Assembly (NCBI GenBank): GCA_947683425.1
Contig: CANTUQ010000004.1
Coordinates: 32,751,001 to 32,815,000 of the forward strand
Source of the DNA: Excoecaria cochinchinensis
Lineage: Eukaryota; Streptophyta; Magnoliopsida; Malpighiales; Euphorbiaceae
Reading direction: 5' to 3'
DNA length: 64,000 bases
The position numbers were made by a program, and so were the translations under genes. Of this stretch, positions 1-11,140 are shown in pieces. Within the stretch, counting starts at the first letter, position 1; every line of letters begins with the position of its first letter. The notes beneath the pieces are model-generated. The model was not told where the DNA came from. It saw nothing but the letters and a program-made list of their open reading frames with translations, and did no database searches.

Positions 1-507
1 GGGTTCTGATTCCCAACTCTTTGGGATACATAGGAAGCTTGGGATATTCTTCCAAGTTCAAATCAAAGCATTGAGATGTATTCAGACATAAAAGATAGTG
101 TTTCAACTTAATTCTGTTAGACACCTGGATACTTGTTAAAAATAAATGTGATAGGTATGTGTCAATTTATAAGTTTATAGAGCTATCTATGACTCAAGTT
201 TGAGTAAGATAATTGACAGTTTAGAATTTGTATGTGATATTAAGATGGAAGTAAATGAATGTTTTAGGTATGTCTGAACTGAAGTTGAAATGAATACTTC
301 GCATATCAAATATCAACTGGTCTTATATGATTGACTAATTAATAAATAATCCTTAATAAATGGAATAGTATGAGTTCTTTGTATTGTAATTCTTGAGGTT
401 AACACACGTGGTTGAAAAAGTAATGTTTATAAAATTGTTTAGGGACATTACAAGAATAAATAGGTTTTATGTAAAGTTCATTTAATTAAGAATAATATGA
501 GTGGGAT

Positions 508-593
508 GCTTGACTCTGTCGCGACCGCAACCGGGTGCCATTTAGTTTTCTGTCGCGATCACGACTACGGTCGCGAGCGCGACTCTCCCCTAT
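508..593. repeat. CpG-rich palindrome cluster in the Tekay LTR
   Basis: A short GC-rich island in AT-rich DNA, made of CTGTCGCGA-type words and their reverse complements (TCGCGACC, TCGCGATCACGAC, GGTCGCGAGCGCGAC). The same kind of island occurs in other LTRs of the window at 2013-2420, 10063-10395 and 29887-29927. Confidence 0.7.
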
Positions 594-1033
594 GTAATAA
601 ATGTATGTTATTGAGCTTTTGAACATGAGTTTGGACTTGTGATTTACATATGACATAGTGTATAAACTAAGACATGCTATACCATACAAGTTATTATTGA
701 AATAAATTGTTGAGCATGTAACACCCCCATACCCCCGGGAAGGAATATCGGGGCGCCATGCGGACACTTACGTATACATGTACCTATACATACACTAGCA
801 GAAGCGATAGCATTAAACACATCCATATAAGAACAATAAAATAAAATAATACCACACTAGGGCCCAACATGTATTACATATATTTATACATATTCATATT
901 ACAACCTGTTCTCATTTAGCTTTACATATACATAAACAAAAATTCAGGAATTTACAACTAAATAAAACTCTAACTCCTATGTGGCCAACCCTTGCAGATG
1001 TACGACATGGCCCGAACCACAAACCTGTCACCT

Positions 1034-1076
1034 GCACGGGAAAACAACCCGTGCTAAGCGATAACGCTTAGTGGGG
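1034..1076 (-). other. LTR hairpin cassette (two stems)
   Basis: Stem arms GCACGGG (1034-1040) and CCCGTGC (1048-1054) are followed by CTAAGCG and CGCTTAG around a short loop. The same two stems recur in six other Tekay LTRs of the window, about 310-400 bp from the LTR 3' end. Confidence 0.75.
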
Positions 1077-2012
1077 AGGACAAAACAACCAGAAATATGC
1101 ATATACAATACTTGCAATAATAACTTATAAATACAACCTAGCTTGAAACATATAATCAATATCTTATTCAAAATCATAACAACCAATTATACATATAATA
1201 AGCATATTAATATATCTTTCACTTCATGCATATTCCTACAATATAAACAATTTACTAATCTAATCATGTTCAATTTTAAGCTTTGTAGCATAATACATCA
1301 TACTTCATATACAAGGTCATGCAACGTATATTCACATTCATATGTAAAAGAAAGACATGGCATCAACATTTATTACATATGTTCTAATATAACACTACAC
1401 ATTACAAGCATGTAGATTAAAGTACGTATTGCAACGCTAACTATGAACTCATATACATTTATCATGTAAATATACGCTTAATCATCATATTCATATGGAA
1501 CACGTATTAACATATTAGCCTGATTAGCCCGAATATACACTTAAGAAGTGGATGCGGCCATTTGGATACTGATAGGACACAGTATCCCAAGCATATGGAG
1601 ACATGAGTCTCAAACATATCATATTCATATGGAGACCGAAGCCTCAATTCATGTGAAATGACCCAAACGGGGTCGAGACCAGGATCCAAGCGAGACCCAC
1701 ATATAGTAGCTGCACACACACTGACCTAGATAAGCGCTTATCTATCCACTACTATTGACTATTCAGGCTCACGAACAACTCCTATGCATTTAGTATTTTT
1801 ATCATATACTGAGAACTAGTTCAAGTATAATCATATCAGTTTATGAATACTTGTGTATCTAATCAAGATGAAGACATATAAATCATGTACAAATCTAATT
1901 AAGAACTTATAATTTATCAAGTAATAGGCCATATATGACAAATCATGTGTCATGTAATGAAAACCCATGTAAAAGAAGCTTTTGAACTCTTTTTAAAAAT
2001 AGGAGAGGCCTC

Positions 2013-2420
2013 ACTGTCGCGCTCGCGACAGTGAGAGGAAGAGAAGCCAGTCACGAGTTGCACATGCAGTGGCGACTCGTGACGATAGCGTCTCACAAGC
2101 GCCTAACAGAAAGGGTGGTCACGAGTTGTGATCCTCCATCATGACTCGTGACACCAACATGTCTCTCCTCGCAGAAAAGGAAAGGTCACGAGTCATGATC
2201 CTCCCTCACGACTCGTGACACCAATATGTCTCTCCTTGCAGAAAAGGGACGGTCACGAGTCGTGATCCTCCCTCACAACTCGTGACTGCCAAGGGAAAAG
2301 GGTCATGAGTCGTGATCCTCACTAACGACTCGTGGCCTTCCTCTCACATCTGCAGAGCAGTAATCTCGCTAGAAGGAGAAGAGTCGGTTTTGTCGCGCTC
2401 ACGACAGGATCAATTCTTCT
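2013..2420. repeat. Tandem array of palindromic TCACGAGTCGTGA-type units
   Basis: Successive units start with GGTCACGAG at 2117, 2183, 2251 and (GGTCATGAG) 2301, so the period is 66-68 bp and the last unit is shorter. Each unit carries a GTCACGAGT arm and an ACTCGTGAC arm around a CCTCC-rich loop, so each can fold as a hairpin. The array is bordered by GTCGCGCTCGCGAC at about 2014 and TGTCGCGCTCACGACA at about 2391. Confidence 0.85.
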
Positions 2421-4222
2421 CGATCTCCAGAAACGCAGAAATAGAATTTGAAGGAAATCACAACCCAAATTCACCCAAACCCATATGTCATGCAATTTCA
2501 CAAAAACACGTACCTTTATCGCTTTCCAATCATGCTTATAACACTTACAAGTCAAATTACATAACAATTACACAAATCAAAACAACATATAATAAGGTTG
2601 TACAAACCCAAAAATTCATCTCATATTCATGTAGGTACACTTCTAAATTAGCACGCAAACCACTGTAACTATCTCATCAAAATCATGTACACAATCAATT
2701 CTATTCATGCATTTTCATATACCAAATCACAAAAATAACAAATAATTGCATATCAACTTAAAATCCAAAGAGAAAAGAACAACCATTCTCAAATATACAT
2801 AGGCAAATACAAACTCCCAAACCTGATGAAGATCTCCATCCATCTTCAAGACCCATTCTTTCCTAGCCTTGTTCTTCTTCTATACACCCAAATCTTGCAC
2901 AAACAAACCCAAAATCCTTAATCCAAAACCCTATATTCCCCAAAATCAAAACAACTAGAAGAAGAAGAAGATCCAAGCACAAATAACCAAAACCTAACCA
3001 CTTACCTCTTCAATCTTGCTCCCAAACACTTCCAAATCAGTTCCAAATTGCACAACTAAGAGAGGAAAACAAGAAACAGGAAAGGGAAAAAAAGAAAAGA
3101 AAAGAGAGAACGGGAAGGAGAGGATGGCAAAAAAGTGAACATCTCCTTTCCTTCTCTCTTCTTTTCCTTTTCTTCTTTCTCATTTATTGCTCACACCTAC
3201 CAAGCCACTTGTCAGCATCCTACATACCCAAGTGTCACAATCTTGTCCATTTACTTCTTAAGCACCTTATACCCACACACACTAGATAACTTCCATCACT
3301 TAACACTTAAATCCTTAATAATCAAATTCCAACATGCGCGAATTACCGAAACACCATTAATTTTTTGACTTATCTTGCGAATTCCGACTAGGCTCTTATC
3401 AGGGTGTTACAGAGCATGTATTAAAATTAAAATGTGATCGTCATTAAAGGTTATGGATTGATATATTTTATATGAATCATTGCTTTAATTTATGAATAAA
3501 TTATGCGTAGGATTATTATGCGATTATAATAAGAGTATGTGCTTCTAGAACAAAAAGGTATTAAATTATAGCATGAACATTATTAATGGAAACAAGTATG
3601 TGTTAGCCTGCGTTAGTCGAGTAGTGAATAGTTAGGCATGCCTAATAGAGTTACTATTGCTACAGCTACCCAATGATTTGGACCCTGATCAGGTCCCCCG
3701 ACTGGATCTTCGTGATCCCTATGTACCGAATCTACGCGAAAATATTTTTGGAACAAAATTAAAAGATTGTTTTGATACCCTCGGGTTTCTACGTGTTATG
3801 AGAATAATGTTAATACCTTCGGGTATCTACGCGTACTCGTTATCCACCCCTTCGACTTAGCAGGCATTAAATGAACAAGAGCATGAAAATCAAACAGTAA
3901 GTTATGAATTGATGAATATATGTGAAGACTTGTATGATAGTGTGTATTTTGTTATTGTAATCTTTGTTGATTGGATAAATTACATGATAATGCAACTGCT
4001 AGGCAAGATGTGTGAAATGAATTGTGGAAACCAAAAGGAAAGTGAATAAGTGCACAAAGTGACATGTACAAGATGTGGAAAATGTGTGTATTTGTATAAT
4101 TGATTTGTTAACGCTGATATGCAAAGTAAGTGACTATTTTGATATTCTCCTTGAAAGTATCTAATTTGTTATAATCGATATAATTATATTTTCTACATTA
4201 TGGTCTTCTTTGAACTTATTTG

Positions 4223-4310
4223 ATGGCCCTTATTAGTGGTCGTCCATATTTATATGTGTTTCCCACTAAGCTTTATGCTTAGCATGGATTTTCTTTAATC
4301 CATGTAGGTA
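4223..4310 (+). other. LTR hairpin cassette, variant with base-pair-preserving changes
   Basis: Stem arms CTAAGC/GCTTAG, then CATGGATT (4283-4290) and AATCCATG (4297-4304). In other copies the second stem is CACGGG/CCCGTG, so both arms changed together. A weaker first hairpin (GATGGCCC.../...GGTCGTC) lies just upstream. Confidence 0.7.
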
Positions 4311-4695
4311 CTATTGATTGGATTGCTCGAGAGTCTTCCCGCAACAGTCCTGGCCAATGCAAGGTTATGAAGAAATTTTAGGATAGGATTTATTTAGGTT
4401 TAAGAATGTATGTCAGAGTTGAAATTCTAGAATTATAAGTTTTGTAAAAGAGCAACTGGTTATGTAATTAATGTATTTATAGTAAACTTCGAGAAAGTAT
4501 CTTTTGTAATATATTTGTGTAATGAATATATGGTTAGCTATAAATGTGTTTTCGTTAATGAAAGAAATTTTATAACTCAGATTTCAGCTTAAAAGTTTAT
4601 AAGATTTGCATGTTTGTGTTGGTAATGCCCTCAACCGTCATCGTAAACCATCGGATCGTGGTATGGTTTACTACGTACGGGTGAGGGGTGTTACA

Positions 4696-5562
4696 CCTTA
4701 TGAAAAGGATTTTGATGAGAAAAGGATACCCACTAGATCTAAAGCTATACACATGTCAGAAGAATTAGAAAAGCTTTGTAGAAAAGAAATTCAAGATTTA
4801 AAAAATAAAGGATTAATTAGGGACTCTCAATCACCATGGTCTTGTTCAGCCTTCTATGTGATGAATGCGGCAGAATTAGAAAGAGGAGCACCTAGATTAG
4901 TTATAAATTATAAACCTTTAAATAAAGTCTTATAGTGGATAAGATACCCTATCCCTAATAAAAGAGATCTATTAAAAAGATTATATAATGCAAAAATATT
5001 CTCGAAATTTGATATGAAATCAGGATTTTGGCAAATTCAAATTCAGGAAATAGATAGGTATAAAACAGGATTTAATACTCCTTTCGGCCATTATAAGTGG
5101 AACGTAATGCCTTTTGGACTAAAGAATGCCCCATCAGAATTTCAAAATATAATGAATGATATAATCAGACCAATTAATGAATTTTCTATAGTATATATAG
5201 ATGATGTTTTAATATTTTTGGATAATATTGCTCAGCATTTTAATCATTTAAAAAAATTTTATAATATTATACATAATAGCGAGTTAGTAATTTCTCCTAC
5301 TAAGACGAAATTATTTCAGGTAAAGGTAAGATTTTTAGGACATGACATAGATCAAGGAGCCATTAGACCTATAAGTAGGAGCTTAGAATTCACAGAAAAA
5401 TTTCTAGATGAAATTAAAGATAAAAAACAGTTTCAAAGATTTTTAGGATGTTTAAATTATGTTCATGACTTTTTTCAAAATCTAGAAAAAATATGTCAGC
5501 CTCTTTATAATAGGTTAAAGAAAAATCCAACCATGGACAGGAAAACATACTCAGATAGTTAA
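4696..5562 (+). pseudogene. Endogenous caulimovirid reverse transcriptase (florendovirus-like), broken
   Basis: This encodes part of a plant pararetrovirus polyprotein that copies the RNA pregenome into DNA. Seen directly: an RT fingers region with an RLVINYKPLN-type motif, a palm with MPFGLKNAPSEFQ, and the catalytic YIDD box at 5194-5205. The N-terminal polyprotein (movement, coat, protease) is absent because the LTR ending at 4695 joins in directly. One in-frame TAG lies at 4933-4935, and the frame is lost near 5530, ending at 5562. The gene is therefore not functional. The RLVINYKPLN wording is typical of caulimovirids, especially florendovirus and petuvirus relatives; genus is inference. 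Confidence 0.85.
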
Positions 5563-6013
5563 AATGATAAAGGCAAAAGTAAAGAGTCTCCCATGTCTTA
5601 ATATTCCTCATCCAGAAGCCTTTTTAAGTGTAGAATCAGATGCTAGTGACATGGGATTTTGAGGAACACTTAAGCAAAAGAGAAATGATAAAGAAGAACT
5701 GGTACAATTTTATTCAGGTAGCTGGAATGAAACGCAGAAAAATTATTCTACCATTAAAAAGGAGATATTAGGCATTGTTTCCTGTGTCATGAAATTTGAA
5801 GATGATCTTTACATGAAACAATTTTTATTAAGAATAGATTGTCTTTCTGCAAAACATATTTTAGAAAAGGATGTTAAAATTTTAATTTCTAAATAAATAT
5901 TTGCCAGATGGCAAGCCCTTCTCAGCAATTTTGATTTTGAAATAGAATTTATCAAAGGACAAAATAATTGCTTACCAGATTTTCTTTCCCGTGAGTTTTT
6001 ACAGGGAAAATGA
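5563..6013 (+). pseudogene. Endogenous caulimovirid RNase H domain, broken
   Basis: This continues the viral pol in another frame than the RT part, which shows the frameshift upstream. An aspartate-rich DASD motif near 5638 and a QKNYSTIKKE-type helix identify the RNase H that removes RNA from the hybrid. In-frame stops occur near 5660 and 5894. The natural stop TGA lies at 6011-6013, after a SREFLQGK-type end. A second, inverted copy of this same segment is at 11982-12353. Confidence 0.8.
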
Positions 6014-6269
6014 TTAAAGATAATAAGAAGGTGCTTATTAAAGCCAATATTTCTAATCAAGTCAATAATAATCAGATGATCAGTACTAATCAGACCATCC
6101 CACTATCACCCAACAGATTTGCAGCCCTATCACCTAGACCAAGACCTAACACTCCTTGGTTCTCTCCATCAATTTCTTCGGCTCTTATCAGACCCACTCC
6201 TCCACCTACACCTCTTGGACCTTCAGCTTTATGGACACCTCTTACCCTTCTCAGACCTCCTACTTATTC
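6010..6269 (+). pseudogene. Small downstream ORF of the endogenous caulimovirid, 3' truncated
   Basis: The ATG at 6010 overlaps the pol stop as ATGA, an arrangement that suits termination-reinitiation. The product is Asn/Gln-rich at first, then strongly proline-rich (PRPRPNTP, RPTPPPTPLGP). Florendoviruses are known to carry a second, poorly understood ORF after the polyprotein, and this fits by position. The frame runs on into the LTR that starts at 6270, so the native C-terminus is lost. Function unknown. Confidence 0.55.
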
Positions 6270-7992
6270 TGTAATGGCCCGAATTATACCCTAGTAGTAT
6301 TGTGACCCAATCGGGGGTAATTGGATGTAAGTGTAATTATATCGACATAATTGTATAAAATTAACAAGTTAAGTGGCCATTATGTAATTATGCATGATTA
6401 AGTTAGGTGATGATTAATTAATGATAGTGGAGGTTTGCTTAAGCTAATCATGGATTAGTGGAGTTGTAGTGGATACCAAGTGTTGTTGGTTGGCTATGCC
6501 AACACACCTAGTTGCATGCAATTTAAATAGTGGGAAAAGACAGATTTTGATCCATTCTTTCTTCTCTCTTGAATACGGCAACCATCTTCATTTCTGCTCT
6601 TTCCTTGTTCTTCTTCTCTTCTTTAGTTTAAACCATTGCATTTCTGCTAATTTGGTCAAGTGATTTTATGTTGTGTTGTAATTGCTATTAGTCAAGGTAA
6701 GTGGTTAAGTTGATTGCTCTTTTTCTTCTTTTACTCTTTTTCTGTGTTGATATGGAAAATTGATTCCCCTTGTTTCCAATTCTGGAATTTGACTATGCAT
6801 GTGATGATGGTTATGAGGATGGAAAGGGAAAGAAGAGGATTGGTGATCAAGGTGCCATGTGAGCTCATTGGAGGTTTGGGAACTAATTGCTTTATGTGTT
6901 TAAATTGACTGATTATGTAATTAAGTGGGTAAATTATGTTATGAGATGTGTTGAATTGAAGAAATGAACATGTGGAGTGATAATGAATGCCATGAGTTTG
7001 ATTAACTTAAGATTGAACCCTAATGTTGGATGAATCCGTGAATTGATGTGTTTATGTGAATGAAAGAATTTGTTAAAAAAATTATTTGTGCCATGGTATG
7101 CATAATTGAGTTAAGTATGTGTAGTTTGAATCTTAAGAAAATAAGGTGCTAAATAGGTTAGTTATCGCTAAAGAAGTAGAAGTGCAAAATCTGGTTTGAG
7201 GCTTATTGGACCTATTGAATTGTCATGGTCATTAAGTGTGTTTTGCTAAAGTCTGATGTAAATGATACCTATTGGTATGAAATTATCATTTTCTTTCCTT
7301 CAAATGTTGTTGAGATAGTCTTGGTGTTTGAGGCCTTTAAGGTCTTCAAAACTGTGCTCAAAGTGTAACTAGAGTGCTGTAGGAGGGTCTTGGGGACAAG
7401 TCATGTTTCCTTGACCATAACTCCTTGAATTTGAGTTTAAATATTGTCTAAGTTATGTAAATTGGAAGCTAGCACATAGATGAATACATTGTTAGTAGAG
7501 CATGTTGGATAAAAATGTCATTAAAGTTGAATTTAGAAGTCATATTCATGAAGTAGGAAAAATGTGTATATAGGGTGAGTTTCTGTGTAGGTCGCTCTTG
7601 ACCTTTAGTGACTATTTTGCCCATAGATCGAGTTTGAAAGCTTCAAACGTGTTGATTCAAGTTTTATTTGAAACCTAACATCCACACCTAAAAATTTCTA
7701 AGAATAAGGTTGAGCTAATTTTGGCTCTCAATGTCTCAAACTGTTGCCATAACATAGGTATCCCTATTCTGGCGGTTCATCAGAACAGTATGCAGTGTTT
7801 AGATCATATCTTATGTTTTAGATGTTAGAATGACCTAAAACGTGTCCTATTGGAAACTTAACGTCCTAGGGAACAATTGTATAGAAGGAAGTTTTGATTT
7901 AAAATGCTTCTAACCATGTGAAAAATGCAGTACAATTTTGGAGCATGAAGTCTATCTTATGTCTGCCTTGTGCTTTGAGGCAAAATAGGTTT

Positions 7993-8096
7993 ACACGGTG
8001 GCAAGGACTTTCATACCACCATGTAGAACCATTCTGCCCCATAAACACCCATTTTTAGCATCCTACATGGTGGTATGGAATATCTTACCGCCGTGT
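7993..8096. repeat. Twin 32-bp hairpins in the LTR
   Basis: Two inverted repeats of equal length, 7993-8024 (arms ACACGGTGG / CCACCATGT) and 8065-8096 (arms ACATGGTGG / CCGCCGTGT). The second is close to a copy of the first. The pair recurs at 24527-24631 and 28537-28640 in another LTR family. Confidence 0.8.
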
Positions 8097-10062
8097 GACC
8101 TCAACTTTCAGCCAAAAATGTACTTTTTCCTTCCCGAATCGAACCCGAACTTCGCCGGAAGTTCTTACCACTTGTCCAACTCATGTTTAACATTATGAAA
8201 TGAGTATTATGATGTTTGTTAATTGAAATTACATGCAAATGATGCTATGGCATAATAGTTTAATTATGGAGTTAAATATATATATATGCTTTTTAATTAT
8301 TGAACATGACATGATATGCGAAATTGATCATAGATGATTTAATCATATTGTATTGAGCCTTTGAATAAGCATAATGGAGTGTATACTTGGTAGATGAGTT
8401 TGTTAAATCTAACAACATTAAATTTAACCTAGAGTGTGTATTTATATAAGAAAATGTGAGCATGATGTAAACCTACTTGTACTAGTGTATGTTAACTTAC
8501 ACTACAATATAAATCTATGAGATTAATAATACTTGATGAGGAACATAATGTGCAAAACCTAGTAAATAAGTGTATATGAGAATGAACAACACTATGCGAA
8601 TGAGAATTACTATGCGAATGAATATTGTTATGTGAAGGAATGATATTATATGCTTGGTGATTAGATGGTGTTCTTATAGCATGAATGTACTTTCATTGAC
8701 TAATAATAGTGTTATACATGTTATATTGGTTCATGTGGATAAATGAGTGAATATATTTAAGATAATGACAAACATGATTTATGGTTTTAACTTTATGAAT
8801 TGTTTAATTATTTGAAGTGTAACATACCTTGAATTTCATCCTTCCGGATTGGGTTGGTATGTCACGATGACAACCAAATGGTTGCCACTGTCAGGTACCC
8901 CTATTTTATACAATGAACTATAGAACTTGAATAAATGATACATTCATGCATAATCTGTCACACCCCGTTTGCCCCCTAGTAGAATGAGCCATGTATGTGC
9001 ATGTGCATTGTGTGAGTTTTGGCATGTGTTAAGGGCATTTTGGGTAGAAATGCATGTTTTAAGAGTTTTATTAGCATGTGGGAGCATGTGTGGTGTTAGG
9101 GTGTGAATTAGTTGGGTTGCACTTGGGTATGTTTACTCATATGGTTGTAGAGTGTGTTTTGGGGCCGTGCTTATGTGTGTGTGTTCACACATTTGTAGGG
9201 TATGCATTAGTTGGGAGAGTCTTGTGTGTATGTGATGCATGTGTTTTGGGTGTGAGTGATCAAATCCCACTAACCAGGAAGTGACACTTGTCTAGGGTTA
9301 GGAAAAGAAAAAGAAAAAGGAAAGAGAAGAGTGGGATGGGCGGTGGCTGCCTCCATTTCCCGTTCCCTTTCCCCTCACTCTCTTCTTCTTCCTTTTCTCT
9401 TCCTTTAATGACCCTAGCTTGGTATCAAGGCTTAATTGGTGGGAATTCATCATCCTTTAGCATTTTAGAGGTAAGTCTATTGCATTTGTTCTCCTTTTCT
9501 TCCTCTTCTTCATCTTTCTTCTTCATATTTTCTGGATTTGGGTTTTAATCTAGAGTTACTTTGTTCTGGGTTTTGATGGGTTGTGCTTAGTTGAGCCTCC
9601 TCGTGAACTGAAGGGTAAAGAGAAGGCGGGATCTAGTGGATCTAAGCATTAGGAGCAAAGGATTTCAAAGCTTGAGAAATTTCTTATTTTATATGTAAAT
9701 ATGTTCATGTATGTGTTCTTGGTGATTTTTGGAAATTGGGTTGTGATATGCTCTTGATATGGCATGTATGTTATGGGTTTTTATTTGGGTAAAGTAACTT
9801 TGCATGAGCATGGGATTATTGTAGTGATTGTGAGAATTGATGTGGTTTTGCTGCAAATTTATAGGTATTGATATTTATTGGGATTGTGAGTTTGAATTGA
9901 TGATTGGTGTGAAATTACTTGTTGATAAATGTTATATTATGGATATTGATGGTGATGGGTGGCTGGATTTGAGGTAAGAGGCCTTTGGAAGTGATTTGTG
10001 TGGTTGTGTGTGTATTTTGGGAGAGGAAGAAATCTGCAGAATTCTGTAGATTTTGGAAATCC

Positions 10063-10395
10063 CGACTTTGTCACGATTGTGACACTATCGCGAGCGCAAC
10101 AGAGACCGGTGATCTTGGCCTGTGCTATCGCGAGCACGCGACCCTGTCGCGAGCTCGCGATAGCAAAAGTTTGGGTGCTCTCTGTCTCGATCGCGACAGA
10201 GCGCCATGCTGGCCTGTGCTGTCGCGAGCACGCGATCTATCGCGAGGCCGCGATAGCAATGTTTAGACTCTCTGTCGCGATCGCGACAGAGTCACGAGCA
10301 CGATAGAGTCAGGCTTCTTCCCCCTCCCCGCGATCGCGAAGTCCATCGCGCGCGCGTAGCGAAGAGACTATAGTCTCTGTCGCGAGCGCGACAGC
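10063..10395. repeat. CpG palindrome island in the solo LTR
   Basis: About 330 bp packed with TATCGCGAGC, CTGTCGCGA, TCGCGACAG and similar words in both orientations (for example near 10183-10200 and 10270-10285). The surrounding LTR is AT-rich. Many local inverted pairs could form a branched stem structure in RNA or DNA. Confidence 0.8.
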
Positions 10396-11055
10396 CTTGT
10401 TAGGCTGAATGAGTTTTCTTTTGGTGTGTGTATGTGGTTTTGAACTCCAGTTGCTTTTGGGTGCCTATAAGCCTTATATCTGTTAACCTATGAATTATAC
10501 GAATGCGAATCCATGATATGAATATGCCTATATGTATGTATATGTGTATATATATATATATGTGATTTGGGATATGATGGAATGAATTGAATGATTTATG
10601 CATAACCTGCTAGAGTCAATTCAGTGGATAGTTAGGCATGCCTAATAGAGTCTTATAGGTGCAGCCTCTGTTCAATTTGGACCCCGATCAGGTCCCGTTT
10701 GGTTCCTCGCGAACCCTCTAATGTGTTTGGATCTTGTTTAAGGTCCCTCAATAAAACGTTTTGCAAATGATAAAGTAAATTGGTTTTCGATTCGTACCTG
10801 TAAGGTACTGTCTGTAATCGGCTCGTGCCCGTAAAGTACTGTCCGTTCACTCGTTATCCACTACCTCGAGTCAGCAGGTGCTTAAATGCTTTGAACTGTT
10901 TTGATTATTATGAGAATGTATTATCCGAATATGTTTATTAATGTGACATTTTGAAGACAGTTATGTTATATCAAATGTATGACTCTATTTGTTCGAATGT
11001 TCATACTCTTATCTAATGCATATTTCTGACTATGCCATCTATATGTGTTCTGCTT

Positions 11056-11140
11056 GACGACCATTGTGAATGGTCGTCCATATGATTTGTGTTTCCCCAC
11101 TAAGCGTTTATCGTTTAGCACGGTGTGTTTACCCGTGCAG
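11056..11140 (+). other. LTR three-hairpin cassette, best preserved copy
   Basis: Hairpin 1 has perfect 10-bp arms GACGACCATT (11056-11065) and AATGGTCGTC (11069-11078) around GTG. Hairpin 2 is CTAAGCG / CGTTTAG (about 11100-11118). Hairpin 3 is GCACGG / CCCGTGC (about 11118-11138), followed by AGGTGCAG. It lies about 400 bp from the LTR 3' end. Confidence 0.8.

Larger units (their letters stand above)
717..3411 (-). mobile_element. Solo LTR of a Tekay/Del-type retrotransposon (2.7 kb)
   Basis: On the given strand it starts TGTAACACCCC at 717 and ends AGGGTGTTACA at 3411. It is flanked by a perfect 5-bp target duplication, GAGCA (712-716 and 3412-3416). Orientation is minus, because the hairpin cassette (1034-1076) reads as the reverse complement of that at 11099-11140. 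There is no internal domain, primer site or second LTR, so this is a solo LTR left by LTR-LTR recombination. It holds a tandem palindromic array at 2013-2420. Purine-rich DNA at 3060-3125 may be part of the promoter or leader, but that is a guess. Confidence 0.9.
1..4695 (+). mobile_element. Tekay/Del-type LTR, 5' end off-window, split by a nested solo LTR
   Basis: The 3' end is clear: the sequence stops in GGGGTGTTACA at 4695 and viral sequence follows at once. The 20-base tag at 3631-3650 is identical to 10631-10650 in the solo LTR at 8956-11542, and the wording after it (ACCCTGATCAGGTCCC type) also matches. A hairpin cassette lies at 4223-4310. The LTR is interrupted at 717-3411 and resumes at 3412. 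Its start is left of the window, so it may be a solo LTR or the end of a full element. No coding sequence is visible; short open frames here are chance. Tekay assignment rests on LTR ends and shared LTR blocks, not on protein. Confidence 0.75.

Noticed and set aside
2312..2668. A 118-codon plus-strand frame across the palindromic array.
   Set aside because: It lies within a solo LTR, has no known domain, and its first part is tandem repeat translation.
7998..8198. A 66-codon frame similar in text to a 67-codon frame at 28638-28435 on the minus strand.
   Set aside because: Both lie in homologous LTR DNA whose nucleotides are conserved to the same degree, and the twin hairpins explain much of it. 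The third copy (24452-24660) is frameshifted. No sign of protein-level selection.
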